A stretch of 64,000 nt of DNA from Comamonadaceae bacterium OS-1 (GTDB lineage: Bacteria > Pseudomonadota > Gammaproteobacteria > Burkholderiales > Burkholderiaceae_C), in NCBI GenBank assembly GCA_027923965.1, contig AP026969.1, forward strand, positions 4,402,001-4,466,000, read 5' to 3'. The position numbers and the translations under genes are program-made. Each line of letters starts with the position of its first letter. Position 1 is the first letter of the stretch. Below the pieces are notes generated by a model, which saw nothing but the letters and a program-made list of their open reading frames with translations, ran no database searches and was not told the DNA's origin. Below, piece after piece: positions 9,162 through 17,041 of this stretch.

Positions 9162-10085
9162 GTGAACTTCCAAGCCATCCTCGACGACATCGATGCCACC
9201 GTGCGGCCCCTGCTGGGCGCGCAGGGCCAGGTGGCCAGCTACATCCCGGCGCTGGCCCGGGTATCGCCGCTGCAGTTCGGTATCGCCCTGCGCACCCGCG
9301 ACGGGCTGGAGGCGGCCAGTGGCGACGCGGCCACGCCGTTTTCCATCCAGAGCATGTCCAAGCTGTTTTCGCTGACCATGGCCATGCAGCACCTGGGCGA
9401 CGCGCTGTGGCAGCGCATTGGCCGCGAGCCCTCGGGCAACCCGTTCAACTCGCTGGTGCAGCTGGAGCACGAGCAGGGCAAGCCGCGCAACCCCTTCATC
9501 AATGCCGGTGCCATCGCCGTGGCCGACCGGCTGCTGTCGCACGGCGACGCGGTGGGCTCGCTGCTGGCCATGCTGTCGGAGCTGTGCGGTGAACCGGTAC
9601 ACCTCGACCCCGAAGTGGCCCGCTCCGAAGCCGACACCGGCTTTCGCAACCACGCGGTGGCCAATTTCATGAAAAGCTTCGGCAAGCTCGACAACCCCGT
9701 GGCCGCCGTACTGGACCTGTACTTCCACCAGTGCGCCATCCGCATGAGCTGCCAGCAAATGGCCCGCGCCGCCGGCTACCTGTGCCGCGACGGCCACCAC
9801 CCCTACCGCCCCCACCACGAGGGCGCGCCCGTCGTCACCGAAAGCCAGGCCCGCCGCCTCAACGCCCTGATGCTGACCTGCGGCACCTACGATGCCGCAG
9901 GCGAATTCGCCTACCGCATCGGCCTGCCCTGCAAAAGCGGAGTCGGCGGCGGCATCGTCGCCGTGGTGCCCGACCAGCTCACCCTGTGCGTCTGGTCCCC
10001 CGCACTGGACGCCAGCGGCAATTCGCTGCTGGGGATGCACGCGCTGGAGCTGTTTGCGGGGCGGACGGGGTTGTCGATTTTTTAG
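9162..10085 (+). CDS. glsA: Glutaminase (class A, serine-dependent)
   Basis: Hydrolyses L-glutamine to glutamate and ammonia. The 307-residue protein has the beta-lactamase-like SxxK motif at Ser64-Lys67 (FSIQSMSKLF). Also present are the conserved NPFINAGAIAVAD segment, an ANFMKSFG segment in the middle, and the C-terminal KSGVGGGIVAVVP loop. The start is a GTG at 9162, preceded by GGAG at about the right distance and giving the family N-terminus. It follows the peroxidase gene by 104 bp. The gap contains an AGCTCCTGATTTAATAGC stretch that may be half of the dispersed repeat. Confidence 0.93.
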   Translation: MNFQAILDDIDATVRPLLGAQGQVASYIPALARVSPLQFGIALRTRDGLEAASGDAATPFSIQSMSKLFSLTMAMQHLGDALWQRIGREPSGNPFNSLVQLEHEQGKPRNPFINAGAIAVADRLLSHGDAVGSLLAMLSELCGEPVHLDPEVARSEADTGFRNHAVANFMKSFGKLDNPVAAVLDLYFHQCAIRMSCQQMARAAGYLCRDGHHPYRPHHEGAPVVTESQARRLNALMLTCGTYDAAGEFAYRIGLPCKSGVGGGIVAVVPDQLTLCVWSPALDASGNSLLGMHALELFAGRTGLSIF

Positions 10086-10110
10086 GGGTGGGGTTTATGG
10101 AAAATAGGGG

Positions 10111-10158
10111 GTTTGCGCCTATTGGATAAGCGCGAGAAGCTACGAATAAGATAGCAAC
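10111..10158 (+). repeat. Dispersed double-hairpin element, copy 1
   Basis: A first inverted repeat, GCGCctattggataaGCGC, is followed a few bases later by a second, GCTAcgaataagaTAGC. This two-hairpin arrangement recurs at 15345, 16609, 39640, 49080 and 53500. It lies between glsA and a small secreted-protein gene. Confidence 0.6.
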
Positions 10159-10271
10159 TTGCAAATGCGATTGGCATCCTGCCTCAGGCCTGCCTGGACG
10201 CAAGCCAAAATCTTCGTATCCTGCGGCTGTTTCAGGCCAAGCAGATATTTGAGAACCTCAAAAAACTCAGC

Positions 10272-10613
10272 ATGAAATTTGTTGCTTGCGTTCTATTCAG
10301 CGTAGCCTGCTTCTCGGTTTCGGCTAGGCCCGCAGGTCCCCCCACCACTGCTCGACAGTTAGCAGAGTGGCAAAACGGCGATGCAACAACGCGTGGGCAG
10401 TTTGAAGACTACGTCTTGAAGTCATACAAATTGCTGCGCGCTAAGCGGCTCATATGCCCGCCCAGCGGAAGGACTGACGCAGTGGACGCGAACGCCGCTC
10501 TGGAGGCTGCTCGAATGGCCGTTGAAGATGGCCTATTCAGCGTTGACACTACGGCGATAGAAGCGACGACCAATGCGCTTGCATTTTGGTATCCATGTCC
10601 GCCTCGGCGATGA
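10272..10613 (+). CDS. Small secreted protein, Rap1a/Tai-like
   Basis: A 113-residue protein with a cleavable signal peptide (MKFVACVLFSVACFSVSARP). The mature part has two cysteines, in RLICPPSG and at the C-terminus in LAFWYPCPP. That spacing and the final AL..(F/Y)PC pattern resemble the Rap1a/Tai family, whose members include periplasmic immunity proteins of type VI effectors. No effector or type VI gene is visible nearby, so the similarity may reflect fold only. It stands alone between glsA and the convergent ROK gene. Confidence 0.5.
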   Translation: MKFVACVLFSVACFSVSARPAGPPTTARQLAEWQNGDATTRGQFEDYVLKSYKLLRAKRLICPPSGRTDAVDANAALEAARMAVEDGLFSVDTTAIEATTNALAFWYPCPPRR

Positions 10614-10770
10614 CGGCGTTGGGTCCAACGTAGTCTCTGAACGCCGATAGCCACCGCTTCACCAAATCGCAGCCATTCACACTCTGAAAATTCAAGAAAA
10701 ATAGGCCTCTACCGCCCATCCCACCAGCACAACCAGCTACCAATCCCATAGCACCCCTCCCACCCCAACC

Positions 10771-11931
10771 TCACCCCCCCACGTTCCCCGCCCGCGCCCT
10801 GCGCGCCTCGGAATTCGGGTGCATGGGCCGCAAATACTCGTGCAGCGTCAGCGCCGCAGCCCCCACCACGGCGGCCAAGGGGCCGTAGCGGGCCATGCGG
10901 ATGCTGGGGGCGGGCATGCCGGCGCTGGCGGCGTAGGTGGCTACGGTGGCCAGGGCGCTTTGCAGGAATTCGGGGTGGTGGTCGCAGGATTTGCCGCCGA
11001 CCACGATGGCGCGGGGGTTGAAGGTGGTCCACAGGTTTTGCAGCAGCACGCCCAGGTAGTGGCCGGAGCGGCTCAGGTCCGCCGCCTGGCCGTCCAGGCC
11101 GCTGAGGGCGCGCAGGCCGATGAAGGCTTCGGCACAGCCCCGGCGCCCGCAGGAGCACAGCGGGCCGTCGATCTGCATGATGGTGTGGCCGATCTCCCCG
11201 GCCATGCCCTGCGCGCCGCTGAACAGTCGGTCGTTGGAGACGATGCCCGCGCCCACGCCCACGTCGCAGCTCACAAAGATCAGCGGGTCTTCGCCCTCGC
11301 CGTCGGCAAATTCGTACTCGCCCAGTGCGCCCGCGTCGGCATCGTTTTGCAGTTGCAGCGGCACCGGGGGCAGGCCCACCTCGGCCAGGGCCTGGGTCAG
11401 GTGGCTGAGCAGGTCCAGGTTGCGCCAGCCCAGGTTGGGGGCAAACAGCACCAGGCCGCTGGCGTGGTCGATCGCGCCCGGCGTGCACACGCCCACGCCC
11501 ACCAGCTCCAGCCCCACGGCCACCAGTTCGGCATAGGCCGTGGCCACCATGCGGGCGGTTTGCCCGCTGGCCAGCGCGGGGTCGGTGCTGTGCAACGGCT
11601 GCTCGTCAGAATGCAGGATTTCGCCCTGCAGGGTGACGCAGACCACGCGCACCACTTCGACGGCGATTTCCACCCCGATCAGCGCACGCTTACCCTCGTG
11701 GATGCGCAGCGGTGTGGACGGACGGCCCAGTCCTTCGTTGACGGTTTCCATGGCCTCGGTGAGCCAGCCGTCTTCCAGCAGCTCGCGCACCAGCAGGCTG
11801 ACCGTGGATTTGGTCAGGCCGCTCTCGGCCGCCAGCCGCGCCCGCGACAGGCCAGGCTGGGCGCGCAGCAGACGCAGCAGCACGCTGCGGTTGATGCGCT
11901 TGACGAGTTGCTGGTCGCCGGTGGTTTTCAT
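10771..11931 (-). CDS. ROK-family transcriptional repressor (XylR-like)
   Basis: The 386-residue protein has an N-terminal winged helix-turn-helix (about residues 10-70, including GLSRARLAAESGLTKSTVS) and a ROK/ASKHA sugar-binding domain. The ROK zinc-binding signature is clear: a GHTIMQIDG histidine followed by CSCGRRGCAE. It is the last gene of the xylF-H-G-regulator group on the minus strand, 32 bp after the ATPase gene. It most likely represses this operon and is released by the transported sugar. The inverted repeat at 15230-15256 is its candidate operator. Confidence 0.88.
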   Translation of the reverse strand: MKTTGDQQLVKRINRSVLLRLLRAQPGLSRARLAAESGLTKSTVSLLVRELLEDGWLTEAMETVNEGLGRPSTPLRIHEGKRALIGVEIAVEVVRVVCVTLQGEILHSDEQPLHSTDPALASGQTARMVATAYAELVAVGLELVGVGVCTPGAIDHASGLVLFAPNLGWRNLDLLSHLTQALAEVGLPPVPLQLQNDADAGALGEYEFADGEGEDPLIFVSCDVGVGAGIVSNDRLFSGAQGMAGEIGHTIMQIDGPLCSCGRRGCAEAFIGLRALSGLDGQAADLSRSGHYLGVLLQNLWTTFNPRAIVVGGKSCDHHPEFLQSALATVATYAASAGMPAPSIRMARYGPLAAVVGAAALTLHEYLRPMHPNSEARRARAGNVGG

Positions 11932-11962
11932 AAGGGCTTGCCGAGTGGGGAAAGCGCTAAGT

Positions 11963-12742
11963 CTAGATGCTGGCGCGCTCGGTTTGCGGTTTGCCTTCAG
12001 GCCGTTTGCCGGTGATGACCATGCCCAGCACTTCGTCTTCGGTCACGTCGGCGGTGGCGTAGGTGCCGACGAGCTTGCCGTTTTTCATCACCGCCAGCCG
12101 GTCGCTCAAGCCAAACACGTCGGGCATGTCGTGGGTGATCAGGAAAATGCCTACGCCTTCGCTCTTGAGCTGCTGCACCAGCCGACCGACCATGGCGGTT
12201 TCCTCGGGACCCAGGGCGGCGCAGGGCTCGTCCATGATCAAAATGCGGGCGTTGAAGTACAGCGCCCGCGAGATGGCCACCACCTGGCGCTGGCCGCCCG
12301 AGAGCTGCCGCACCGGCACGCGGATGTTGGTGAAGTTCTTGTTCAGGCGGGCAAAGACCTTGCGGGCGTTGACCTCCATGAAATGGTCGTCCAGGGTGTT
12401 CCAGCGGGTCATCTTCTCGCGGCCCAGGAACAGGTTGGCCACCGAGTCGAGGTTGTCGGCCAGGGCCAGGGTCTGGTAGATGGTTTCAATGCCCTGGGCC
12501 TGGGCTTCGGCGGGGGTGCGGATGTGCACTTTTTGCCCGGCCACCACGGTGTCGCCAGAGTCGATGGGATAGGCCCCGGCCAGCATTTTCATCAGCGTGG
12601 ACTTGCCCGCGCCGTTGTGGCCCAGCAAGGCCACCACTTCGCCGGGATACAGGTTGACGCTGACACCGTCTACCGCGACCACGCCGCCAAAGGCTTTGCG
12701 GATGTCGCGCAATTCGACTAGAGGTTGAGAAGTGTTGCTCAT
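11963..12742 (-). CDS. Sugar ABC transporter ATP-binding protein (single-domain XylG/FrcA type)
   Basis: From the ATG at 12742 the product has 259 residues, one ATPase domain rather than the two fused domains of classical XylG/RbsA. This is the FrcA-like class common in Burkholderiales. It shows Walker [10 protein letters not shown], the signature [11 protein letters not shown], Walker [11 protein letters not shown] and the H-loop FLITHDM. The open frame extends 26 codons further upstream, but that stretch is the hairpin-rich spacer and not protein-like. It energises import through the permease encoded upstream. Confidence 0.9.
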   Translation of the reverse strand: MSNTSQPLVELRDIRKAFGGVVAVDGVSVNLYPGEVVALLGHNGAGKSTLMKMLAGAYPIDSGDTVVAGQKVHIRTPAEAQAQGIETIYQTLALADNLDSVANLFLGREKMTRWNTLDDHFMEVNARKVFARLNKNFTNIRVPVRQLSGGQRQVVAISRALYFNARILIMDEPCAALGPEETAMVGRLVQQLKSEGVGIFLITHDMPDVFGLSDRLAVMKNGKLVGTYATADVTEDEVLGMVITGKRPEGKPQTERASI

Positions 12743-12758
12743 AGTTTTATTCCAGAAA

Positions 12759-12845
12759 CACCGCGGAACCGGCTTTGCCGGGCCGCTGGTGTTGCCCCCT
12801 GCAAGGGGGTTGGAGGCCACACGCAGTGGGCAAGCCTGGGGGTGT
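12759..12845. repeat. GC-rich paired hairpins inside the xyl operon
   Basis: The spacer between the permease and ATPase genes contains two compact inverted repeats, CCGGCtttGCCGG (12769-12781) and CCCCCtgcaaGGGGG (12795-12809). It is unusually long for an operon junction. It resembles a class of intergenic repeats I associate with Comamonadaceae genomes, from memory and not verified. In the transcript it could slow 3' decay and set relative expression of permease and ATPase. Confidence 0.45.
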
Positions 12846-12853
12846 GCAACATC

Positions 12854-14041
12854 TCAGCGGTCTCCCGTGAATTTGCGGTACAGCACGTCGAAGACCACGG
12901 CCACGATCAGCACCTGGCCGATGATGACCATGCGCTTGCCGATGGACACATCCAGCAGCAGCATGCCGCTGTCGAGCGACTGCATGATCAGCGCGCCCAG
13001 GACAGAGCCAAAAATCGACCCGCTGCCCCCGGCCAGTGCGGTGCCGCCAATCACGGCGGCGGCAATCACGTACAGCTCCATGCCGGTGCCCAGCGAATTG
13101 GTGCCGGCGTTCAGCCGCGCGATGGACACAATCGCGGCAATGGTGATCAGCACGCCCAGCAGGGCAAACAGTTGCAAGGTCACCTTCTTGACCGGAATAC
13201 CCACCAGCGCCGCCGCGTCGGGGTTGCCGCCCATGGCGTACACGTAGCGGCCAAAGCGGGTGCGGTGCACCAGAAACGACAAGCCGCCCGCCACCACGGC
13301 CCAGATCAGCACCGGCACCGGGATGCCCTGGGGCTCGGTCTTGCTCGATATCTGGTAATGGTTCATGGCGCTGGCAAAGGCCAGCAGCAGCGCGATGGGC
13401 ACGCCGACCAGCAGGGCCTCCATCCACAGGGGGTCGGTGGCCACGCCGTGGTGCTGGCGGGTGCGGCGCTTTTGCACCGCGCGCAGCAGCATCCCGGCGC
13501 TGAGCAGGCCCACCACCACCCAGCTGGCGGTGGTGCCGATGCCGCCGTCGTAGCCGCCGCCCAGGCGCAGAAAGAAATCGTTGGTAACCGGCTGGGTCTT
13601 GCCGTCGGCCACCAGAAAGGCCGCGCCGCGAAACGACATCAGCCCGCCCAGCGTGACCACAAACGAGGGCACGCCCAGCACCGCCGTGAGCCAGCCCTGG
13701 TAGATCGACACCGCCATGGCCACCGCCAGCCCGGCCAGGCAGGCCGCGGGCCAGGACCAGTTGGCGCTGTACTGCAAATACGCAATCAGCACGCCCACAA
13801 AGCCCATCACCGAGCCCACCGACAGGTCGATGTGCCGGGCCACAATGACCAGCACCATGACGGTGGACACAATGCCCACCACGGCCGTTTGCTGGGCGAT
13901 GTTGTAGAGGTTTTCCGGCGAGAAGAACAGGCCGCCGGACATCAGGCCAAAGCCCAGGGCCAGCACGGCCAGCACCAGGCTCATCAGCACCAGCCGCCAG
14001 TCGATGGCGGCATTGCGCCAGGGGTTGGGGGAATCGGTCAT
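12854..14041 (-). CDS. xylH: Sugar ABC transporter permease (XylH type)
   Basis: The ATG at 14041 gives a protein of 395 residues, the usual XylH length, with about ten hydrophobic segments. The motifs SVGSVMGFVGVL, GVPSFVVTLGGLMSFRGAA and the late VIAAAVIGGTALAGGSGSIF are typical of the BPD_transp_2 (RbsC/XylH) family. It forms the membrane channel for the periplasmic binding protein encoded 72 bp upstream. Its length and its partner XylF-like protein favour xylose over ribose or fructose. Confidence 0.88.
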   Translation of the reverse strand: MTDSPNPWRNAAIDWRLVLMSLVLAVLALGFGLMSGGLFFSPENLYNIAQQTAVVGIVSTVMVLVIVARHIDLSVGSVMGFVGVLIAYLQYSANWSWPAACLAGLAVAMAVSIYQGWLTAVLGVPSFVVTLGGLMSFRGAAFLVADGKTQPVTNDFFLRLGGGYDGGIGTTASWVVVGLLSAGMLLRAVQKRRTRQHHGVATDPLWMEALLVGVPIALLLAFASAMNHYQISSKTEPQGIPVPVLIWAVVAGGLSFLVHRTRFGRYVYAMGGNPDAAALVGIPVKKVTLQLFALLGVLITIAAIVSIARLNAGTNSLGTGMELYVIAAAVIGGTALAGGSGSIFGSVLGALIMQSLDSGMLLLDVSIGKRMVIIGQVLIVAVVFDVLYRKFTGDR

Positions 14042-14113
14042 TGCAGCTTCCAGAAAAGGGGAGTCCACGCAGGCGCTCGCCCAGTTGGGCGGGGCGCTTG
14101 CTGGGGGATGGGG

Positions 14114-15151
14114 TTACTTGCAGGCCGCCGGAGCCGTCGCCGCCGCCACGCCCTTGCACAGCTCATCCTTCTTGATCCACGCGGCCTTCACCACCACGTC
14201 GAGGTTGTCGCGGGTAATGGCCACCGGCGCCAGGAAGTGCGAGTCCAGCGCGATCTTCTTGTCGCCACCGCTCCAGCTCACGGCACCGTCCACCTTTTTG
14301 CCATTGCCCAGGGCCACGGCGGCGCTGGCGGCTTCGCGGCCCAAGTCGCGTGCGTCTTTCCACACCGACACGGTCTGCGAGCCCTGCGCCACGCGGTTCA
14401 GCGCGGCAAAGTCGCCGTCTTGCCCGGAGACAGGGATGCCCTTGATGCCCTTGCTGGTAAGTGCCGCCACCACGCCACCGGCGGTGCCGTCGTTGGAGGC
14501 CACCACGGCATCCACCTTGCCGCCCACCTTGGTGAGGATCTGCTCCATGTTCTTTTGCGCCACTTCAGGCTTCCAGCCGTCGGTGTATTCCTCGCCCACG
14601 ATCTTGATGGCACCGGACTTGACGGCGGCATCGATCACCTCTTGCTGGCCTTCGCGCAGGAAGTTGGCGTTCGGGTCGGTAGGCGAGCCCTTGATCATCA
14701 CGTAGTTGCCCTTGGGCTGGGCCTTGAAGACGGCGCGGGCCTGCATGCGGCCCACTTCCTTGTTGTCAAAGGTGATGTAGAACACGCCGGGCGCTTCGAT
14801 CAGGCGGTCGTAGGCAATGACGGGCACCTTTTGCTTGGTGGCCTTGTTGACGGCGGGCAGGATGGCATCCTTGTCCATGGCCAGCACGATCAGCACTTTC
14901 GCGCCCTTGGTCATCAGGCCTTCGATGTCGCCCAACTGCTTCTCGGGGGAGCCACCGGCATCCGCGCTGATGTACTTGGCACCGAGCTTTTCCAGCTGGG
15001 TTTTGATGGCGGCCTCGTCGGTTTTCCAGCGCTCCTCCTGGAAGTTGGACCAGCTCACCCCCACCGTCATTTGCGCCAGCGTGGCGGTGCTCACCGTGCC
15101 GAGGGCGGCCAAGGCCACGACGGACAGAATTTTCTTGAAGGGTTGTTGCAT
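14114..15151 (-). CDS. xylF: D-xylose-type periplasmic sugar-binding protein
   Basis: The ATG at 15151 is preceded by GGAGAC and gives a 345-residue protein with a signal peptide (about residues 1-25, cleaving after ATLAQ). The mature sequence begins MTVGVSWSNFQEERW. That opening, KYISADAGGSPEKQL, NGTAGG-like SNDGTAGGVV and SGQDGD are the hallmarks of XylF. It captures the sugar in the periplasm and delivers it to the permease. It is the first gene of the operon. A perfect inverted repeat lies 79 bp upstream of its start. Confidence 0.9.
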   Translation of the reverse strand: MQQPFKKILSVVALAALGTVSTATLAQMTVGVSWSNFQEERWKTDEAAIKTQLEKLGAKYISADAGGSPEKQLGDIEGLMTKGAKVLIVLAMDKDAILPAVNKATKQKVPVIAYDRLIEAPGVFYITFDNKEVGRMQARAVFKAQPKGNYVMIKGSPTDPNANFLREGQQEVIDAAVKSGAIKIVGEEYTDGWKPEVAQKNMEQILTKVGGKVDAVVASNDGTAGGVVAALTSKGIKGIPVSGQDGDFAALNRVAQGSQTVSVWKDARDLGREAASAAVALGNGKKVDGAVSWSGGDKKIALDSHFLAPVAITRDNLDVVVKAAWIKKDELCKGVAAATAPAACK

Positions 15152-15229
15152 TTTTGTCTCCGTAAGGTGCCTACAAAAGGCGGGACTGGTAAAGCGGGTC
15201 TGGGAAGGCGAATGCAGTGCAAACGCGTA

Positions 15230-15256
15230 GATAGTTCGACTTCCGGACGAACTATC
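15230..15256. promoter_or_regulatory. Candidate ROK-repressor operator upstream of xylF
   Basis: A perfect 9-bp inverted repeat, GATAGTTCG - 9 bases - CGAACTATC, lies 79 bp upstream of the xylF start codon. The AGTT...AACT core resembles known ROK/XylR operators, whose arms have the form TTAGTTTG...CAAACTAA. The regulator encoded at the other end of this operon is of that family. Position and symmetry are seen in the sequence; the protein-site pairing is inferred. Confidence 0.6.
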
Positions 15257-15344
15257 AAACATTTTGCAGATTGACGGACTAGGACTTGCCCTAGGTAGGT
15301 CGGCACAGGGCTGGCCACACCATATTGAAAGAAATCAGCCTCTG

Positions 15345-15386
15345 ATGCTTATTCCATAAGCATGAGTAGCTATCAAAACAGCAGCA
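15345..15386 (+). repeat. Dispersed double-hairpin element, copy 2
   Basis: A perfect hairpin, ATGCTTAT-tcc-ATAAGCAT (15345-15363), is followed by GTAGCTATCAAAACAGCAGC, the degenerate second half of the element. It ends immediately at the stop codon of the small hypothetical gene on the minus strand. Confidence 0.65.
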
Positions 15387-15764
15387 TCAACCTATCGTGT
15401 TGGCGATACGGGTATAGAAGGCCATGTCGTGCCGGTACTGGGTATCGGAGATCTGGCGGTTGGTGTGCTGGGTGGTCAGGTTGTCCATCACCTTGCGGAC
15501 CTGGGCCTGCTGGCTGCCGGTATCCAGGGTGCTGCCGGGTGTGCTGTCGTAAGGGTTGCGCCGCTGGATCAGGTCCATCGCCCGGCTCGACAGGGACACG
15601 CTGGCCTGGGACTGGGCCAGCATATCTTTGGCGGCCTGGGAGATGGTGACCGTGTCGGTAGCCACGGCGGTGTTTGCCACCATGGCCGCCGCTGCCTGCC
15701 GAATCGGCGCAGCGCTGGCCAAGGTGGCCAGGGTGGACTGCAGACGGCTGGCTTGGATGTGCAT
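15387..15764 (-). CDS. Hypothetical protein with VTISQAA motif
   Basis: A 125-residue, alanine-rich, probably helical protein without signal peptide or membrane segment. The only recognisable piece is DTVTISQAAKDMLAQS, a short motif found in several unrelated small bacterial proteins including some flagellum-associated ones. The second half (RNPYDSTPGS onward) is hydrophilic. No flagellar genes are nearby and no function can be assigned. The frame is well coded and free of overlaps, so I take it as real. Confidence 0.6.
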   Translation of the reverse strand: MHIQASRLQSTLATLASAAPIRQAAAAMVANTAVATDTVTISQAAKDMLAQSQASVSLSSRAMDLIQRRNPYDSTPGSTLDTGSQQAQVRKVMDNLTTQHTNRQISDTQYRHDMAFYTRIANTIG

Positions 15765-15839
15765 GGTGGTTCAACCATACCCACCAACCCGCCAGGCGAA
15801 GCCCCGAAAAGCGGGCAAAAAATGCCGCTATCCCATCCG

Positions 15840-16589
15840 CTATCCCAACCGGTGCCGTGGCCGCACCAGGTCGGCCACCAGTGGCGGCAGCGACAGGCCC
15901 AGCAGCAGCAGGGCCAGCGGCACCACCCAGATAAAGCCCACGTATTTGAAGCCGGTGGCCCCCACCAGTCCGCCCACCACAAAGGCCGACAGCAAAGTGG
16001 CGTACAGGCGCAGCTTGGTGCGGTTGGCCCGCACGCGGGACTCCAGCGGGCTGCCCTCGCGGTTCATGTAGAGCAGCTTGCCCAGCTCGATGCCCAGGTC
16101 GGTGATCACGCCGGTCATGTGGGTGGTGCGGATCTGCGAGGCCGAGAGCTTGGACACCACAGCGTTTTGCAGCCCCATGGTGAAGGCCAGCACCAGCAGC
16201 GTGAGCGGCACGGCAAATGGGGTCTGCCGGTTCAGCGTGGCCCCCAGCAGGCCAAACACCAGCAACAGCAAGGCCTCGCACAGCAGGGGCAGCGCGTATT
16301 CACTGCGCAGATGGTGTTGGCGTGCCCAGTTCACCAGTACCGCCGTGGCCGCCGCGCCCGCGGTAAACGCCAGCAAGGCCCCCAGCGCGCCCAGCACCAG
16401 CTTGATGTGGCCCAGCACCAGGTTATCGGACAGCATGGAGGCAAAGCCGGTCATGTGCGAGGTGTACATGCCCACCACCAGAAAGCCCCCGGCGTTGATG
16501 GCCCCCGCGTTGAACGCAAGCAGGCCGCCCAGCAGCCGGTTGGTGGCGGCAATGCGGTGCTGGCTGGTCAGGTGGCGGAGGCGGCGCAT
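15840..16589 (-). CDS. DUF1275 (YoaK-like) membrane protein
   Basis: The 249-residue protein has about six membrane helices. It carries the DUF1275 signatures GAINAGGFLVVGMYTSHMTG near the N-terminus and MGLQNAVVSKLSASQIRTTH in the middle, followed by TGVITDLGIELGK. Family function is unknown; members are inner-membrane proteins. It lies between a hypothetical gene and a dispersed repeat, with no evident operon partner beyond the 15387 gene. Confidence 0.85.
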   Translation of the reverse strand: MRRLRHLTSQHRIAATNRLLGGLLAFNAGAINAGGFLVVGMYTSHMTGFASMLSDNLVLGHIKLVLGALGALLAFTAGAAATAVLVNWARQHHLRSEYALPLLCEALLLLVFGLLGATLNRQTPFAVPLTLLVLAFTMGLQNAVVSKLSASQIRTTHMTGVITDLGIELGKLLYMNREGSPLESRVRANRTKLRLYATLLSAFVVGGLVGATGFKYVGFIWVVPLALLLLGLSLPPLVADLVRPRHRLG

Positions 16590-16608
16590 GCAGTGTACTT
16601 TGATAAGA

Positions 16609-16664
16609 AATCAGGGCCTAGCGCTTATTCTATAAGCACAAATAGCTACTAAAAAAGTAGCAAA
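16609..16664 (+). repeat. Dispersed double-hairpin element, copy 3 (best-formed)
   Basis: This copy shows both stems clearly: GCTTAT-tct-ATAAGC (16623-16637) and GCTACT-aaaaa-AGTAGC (16645-16661), preceded by an AATCAGGGCCTA lead. It sits 20 bp upstream of the DUF1275 start codon. Confidence 0.7.
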
Positions 16665-16889
16665 ACCGATGGGCATCCACCGGCAAAACGGAAACCGGCA
16701 CATCGCCCTGCATGGCCAGCTCGCAGCCCTACGCAGGCACCGATCGACACACAGAGAGTCATGGCCAGAAGCGGCCCTGCAGGCGGCATTTTCCGCCATC
16801 GAAACTGTTGCAGGTTGGCAGCGACCTACCCACCCTGCGCAGCCCTGAAAAGCGGGCAGAAAAGGCCGTTGGGCCGGTAACAAGGTATG

Positions 16890-16918
16890 TTGTTTCAAAT
16901 TGTTGGTTGACGTATAAC
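16890..16918 (+). promoter_or_regulatory. Candidate sigma-70 promoter of the giant-protein operon
   Basis: TTGTTT (16890-16895), a 17-base spacer and TATAAC (16913-16918) lie 124 bases upstream of the first gene of the operon, in an otherwise gene-free stretch (16665-17041). The -10 box is one mismatch from consensus and the -35 box is weak. An alternative TTGACG lies at 16907 but has no good -10. This is a pattern match only. Confidence 0.35.
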
Positions 16919-17041
16919 TATGTAGCAGATGATGTCCAGCGGGGCCTTGCACCATTCACAATGTTTCTGTCAAACTGAACGCAAACGAATGTACACAATT
17001 CCCCTCAGGATTGAGATCGCTGCGCGGACCACGCTGACATC

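Noticed and set aside
12725..15274. 849-codon open frame on the plus strand
   Set aside because: It is the antisense shadow of xylF-xylH-xylG. The product is a His/Gln/Gly-rich low-complexity string with no domain, typical of opposite-strand frames in high-GC genes.
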